64,000 bases of DNA, taken from assembly GCA_937926875.1 (NCBI GenBank), contig CALBAX010000115.1, positions 9,974 through 73,973 of the forward strand, in the 5' to 3' direction. Position numbers and translations under genes: made by a program. How positions within the stretch are numbered: position 1 is the first letter of the stretch; every line of letters starts with the position of its first letter. This document shows positions 61,890 through 64,000 of the stretch, piece by piece. Source of the DNA: an uncultured Desulfovibrio sp. Its GTDB lineage: Bacteria > Desulfobacterota > Desulfovibrionia > Desulfovibrionales > Desulfovibrionaceae. Below the pieces are notes generated by a model. The model had not been told where the DNA came from. It made no database searches and saw only the letters and a list, made by a program, of their open reading frames with translations.

Positions 61890-63821
61890 TCAGAGGGACT
61901 GCCGCTTGCCGCGTAGCAGGCCCAGCTTGTGCAGATGGATCTCCAGACAGCCCACGGCTGCCGGGGTCACGCCGGAGATGCGTCCGGCCTGGCCGAGATT
62001 GCGGGGCCGTACACGGTCGAGTTTTTCCTCCACCTCGCGGGAAAGGCCCGCCACCTGCCGGTAATCCAGATCGGCGGGCAGCTCCACGGATTCCAGGCGC
62101 GCGGCACGGGCGATGAGCTCGCGCTGACGCTCCAGATAGCCCGCGTATTTGACGTCCACCTGGACGGTCTCCAGATCGCGCAGGTCGCGGCCCGCCAGGG
62201 CCCCGGCCAGCGGGGCGGAGATGCGGGCCAGGCGTTCCAGATCCATGTCGGGACGGCGCAGGGCCTCTTCCAGCGTCCGGCCGCGCAGCGTGGTGCGCAG
62301 CTCCGTCTCTTCGGGAGTTGCCGGAGCGGTCTGCTCCGTCTCTTCGCTGTCGGTCAGCTGGACGCGCACCTGCTGCAGCAGGCGGCGTACCGCATGGCCG
62401 TGTTCCATCTTGTCGTTGAAGAGGCGCCACTGCTCCTCGCCCACCAGACCGATCTTGCGGCCCAGCGGGGTCAGGCGCACGTCGGCATTGTCCTCGCGCA
62501 GCAGCAGGCGATGCTCCGCCCGCGAGGTGAACATGCGGTAGGGCTCCTCGGTGCCGGAGGTGACCAGGTCGTCCACCAGCACGGCCATGTACGAGGAATC
62601 GCGTCCGGGCACGAAGGGATCGAGCTCCTTTTCCCGGCAGGCGATGTTCAGGGCCGCCCACAGCCCCTGGGCCGCGGCCTCTTCATAGCCGGACGTGCCG
62701 TTGATCTGGCCCGCCAGCCACAGGCCGGGCAGGGCCTTGGTCTCCAGCGTGCCGTGCAGCTGCACCGGGTTGGCGTAGTCATATTCGATGGCATAGCCGG
62801 GGCGCACCATGACGGCATGTTCCAGGCCGGGGATGGCGTGGATCATGGCCTGCTGCACGTCCAGCGGCAGGCTGGTGGAAATGCCGTTGGCATAGACTTC
62901 CGGGCTGTCCAGGCCTTCGGGCTCCAGAAAGATCTGGTGCCGTTCGCGCTCGGGGAAGCGGGCCACTTTGTCTTCGATGGAGGGACAGTAGCGGGCGCCC
63001 GTGCCCTGGATGACCCCGGTGAACAGGGGCGAGCGGTCGAAGCCGGAACGGATGGCCGCATGGGCGGCCTCGTTGGTCCATGTGATGTGGCAGGGCACCT
63101 GCGGCAGCACCGGGCCGGGACCACGGAAGCTGAAGCGCGGCGGCGGGGTGTCGCCGGGCTGTTCCTCCAGCCTGGAAAAGTCGATGGACGCCCGCAGCAG
63201 GCGCGGCGTGGTGCCGGTCTTGAGACGGCCCAGCGTGAGGCCCAGACGGCGCAGGCTGTCGGAAAGGCCCGTGGCCGGGGCATCGCCCAGACGGCCGCCG
63301 GGCAGATGCGTGAGGCCGATGTGGATGAGACCGGCCAGGAACGTGCCGGTGGTGAGCAGCACATGCCGGGCATGGAAGGTCAGGCCCTGGGCCGTGCGCA
63401 CACCGGAGGCATGGCCGTTCTCTTCCAGCACCTCGGTCACGGAATCCTGCCAGATGCGCAGGCCGGGCGTGGAGAACAGGGTCTTCTTGAGGGCCTTCTG
63501 ATAGGCCTCGCGGTCGATCTGGGCACGGGTGGCGCGCACGGCCGGGCCCTTGCTCATGTTGAGGGTGCGGAACTGGATGCCCCCGGCATCAGCCCAAAGG
63601 CCCATCATGCCGCCCAGGGCGTCGATCTCGCGCACCATGTGGCCCTTGGCCAGACCGCCGATGGCCGGGTTGCAGGACAGATAGCCCAGACGGTCCACAT
63701 TGCCGGAGACCAGCAGCACGCTCAGGCCCAGACGGGCCAGGGCAACAGCGGCCTCGGAACCGGCATGGCCGCCGCCGGTCACGATACAGTCAAAACGGTT
63801 CTCAGCGCTGCATGAGCACAT
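61890..63821 (-). CDS. mnmG: tRNA uridine-5-carboxymethylaminomethyl modification enzyme MnmG (GidA)
   Basis: FAD protein that, with MnmE, modifies the wobble uridine of several tRNAs. 643 residues from the ATG at 63821; a TTG two codons earlier (63827) is possible. It shows the FAD motif [42 protein letters not shown], the PCHITWTNE segment with its conserved Cys, [12 protein letters not shown] with the second conserved Cys, and the [21 protein letters not shown] signature. The C-terminal helical MnmE-binding domain is complete. Its start overlaps the 3' end of the upstream hydrolase gene by about 20 bases. Confidence 0.95.
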   Translation of the reverse strand: MCSCSAENRFDCIVTGGGHAGSEAAVALARLGLSVLLVSGNVDRLGYLSCNPAIGGLAKGHMVREIDALGGMMGLWADAGGIQFRTLNMSKGPAVRATRAQIDREAYQKALKKTLFSTPGLRIWQDSVTEVLEENGHASGVRTAQGLTFHARHVLLTTGTFLAGLIHIGLTHLPGGRLGDAPATGLSDSLRRLGLTLGRLKTGTTPRLLRASIDFSRLEEQPGDTPPPRFSFRGPGPVLPQVPCHITWTNEAAHAAIRSGFDRSPLFTGVIQGTGARYCPSIEDKVARFPERERHQIFLEPEGLDSPEVYANGISTSLPLDVQQAMIHAIPGLEHAVMVRPGYAIEYDYANPVQLHGTLETKALPGLWLAGQINGTSGYEEAAAQGLWAALNIACREKELDPFVPGRDSSYMAVLVDDLVTSGTEEPYRMFTSRAEHRLLLREDNADVRLTPLGRKIGLVGEEQWRLFNDKMEHGHAVRRLLQQVRVQLTDSEETEQTAPATPEETELRTTLRGRTLEEALRRPDMDLERLARISAPLAGALAGRDLRDLETVQVDVKYAGYLERQRELIARAARLESVELPADLDYRQVAGLSREVEEKLDRVRPRNLGQAGRISGVTPAAVGCLEIHLHKLGLLRGKRQSL

Positions 63822-64000
63822 GGGCAAACACCTGGGCGTCCTTGAGGGTGGCGGTGATGGAAGAATGTTCGTCGGGCTGGTGGCAGGTGCTGTCGATGCA
63901 GCTCCACACAGCGGCGGGCAGGCCCTGCTGGCGCAGCAGGGCGGCCACGGTGGCGCCGCCGATGCCCACGGGACGGGCCTCCACCTGATAGATGTCCGTG
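63802..64000 (-). CDS. C-terminus of an M20-type metallopeptidase/hydrolase (5' part beyond window)
   Basis: The last 65 or so residues of a gene entering from the right edge. [48 protein letters not shown], then [14 protein letters not shown] and a stop. The VGIGGATVA and H-x-P-(D/N)-E-pattern fit the C-terminal dimerisation and zinc region of M20-family dipeptidases and deacylases. Start and catalytic residues are outside the window, so the subfamily cannot be named. Confidence 0.6.
   Translation of the reverse strand, partial: TDIYQVEARPVGIGGATVAALLRQQGLPAAVWSCIDSTCHQPDEHSSITATLKDAQVFAHVLMQR

Noticed and set aside
1..64000. CRISPR arrays, tRNA or rRNA genes
   Set aside because: No regularly spaced direct repeats, cloverleaf sequences or rRNA segments were recognised on reading through the window; a covariance-model scan was not possible here.

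Overview
This window looks like chromosomal DNA of a sulfate-reducing bacterium of the genus Desulfovibrio (or a close relative). The main reasons are an aldehyde oxidoreductase (Mop) very close to the D. gigas enzyme, a TunR-type integrase/TOBE tungstate regulator (a type described from sulfate reducers), the Mop-linked gene set known from D. vulgaris, and a generally GC-rich sequence. The species cannot be fixed from the sequence alone; an intestinal Desulfovibrio is plausible.

Layout. 1-12.1 kb is housekeeping: hisD (-, runs off the left edge), grpE (+), an Mla/MCE lipid-transport operon (-; mlaE-mlaF-mlaD-lipoprotein), polA, rplM-rpsI and a YcaO-family protein (+). 12.5-22.7 kb holds a DsdC-like LysR regulator (-), a branched-chain/amino-acid ABC importer livKHMGF, an M16 peptidase and a DUF2333-type membrane protein (+). 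23-31.5 kb is accessory: an 822-bp IS5-family element inserted exactly in the stop codon of a porin gene (-), a 120-bp block that is 95% A+T, a MarR regulator, a striking tandem operator, then an MFS transporter, a class III (AGXT2-like) aminotransferase, a four-rhodanese protein with a frameshift, and a second outer-membrane protein (+).

31.8-48.3 kb is a molybdenum neighbourhood. A molybdopterin-binding protein and Mop are followed by eight tightly packed genes: flavin/FeS dicluster protein, small redox protein, SAM methyltransferase, C_GCAxxG_C_C protein, radical SAM protein, AMP-dependent ligase, MobA-like nucleotidyltransferase fused to an HD domain, and histidine phosphatase. Next come tunR (-) and modABC (+). 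The parts fit together as metal uptake (ModABC), metal sensing (TunR), cofactor nucleotide attachment, and a Mo enzyme with its own maturation or cofactor-tailoring set. The function of most of the eight downstream genes is not established, and this is the best candidate here for an undescribed biochemical system.

48.7-55.1 kb has an EamA transporter, a DUF4037 protein and a TPR protein (+), a histidine-type phosphatase with a small membrane protein (-), and an ornithine carbamoyltransferase (+). 55.6-64 kb is on the minus strand: an S24/CI-type repressor, dapA, an HU-family protein, prfB with its programmed +1 frameshift, a CorC-like CBS protein with lnt, mnmG, and the C-terminus of an M20-type hydrolase that runs off the right edge. 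No rRNA, tRNA or CRISPR array was recognised.
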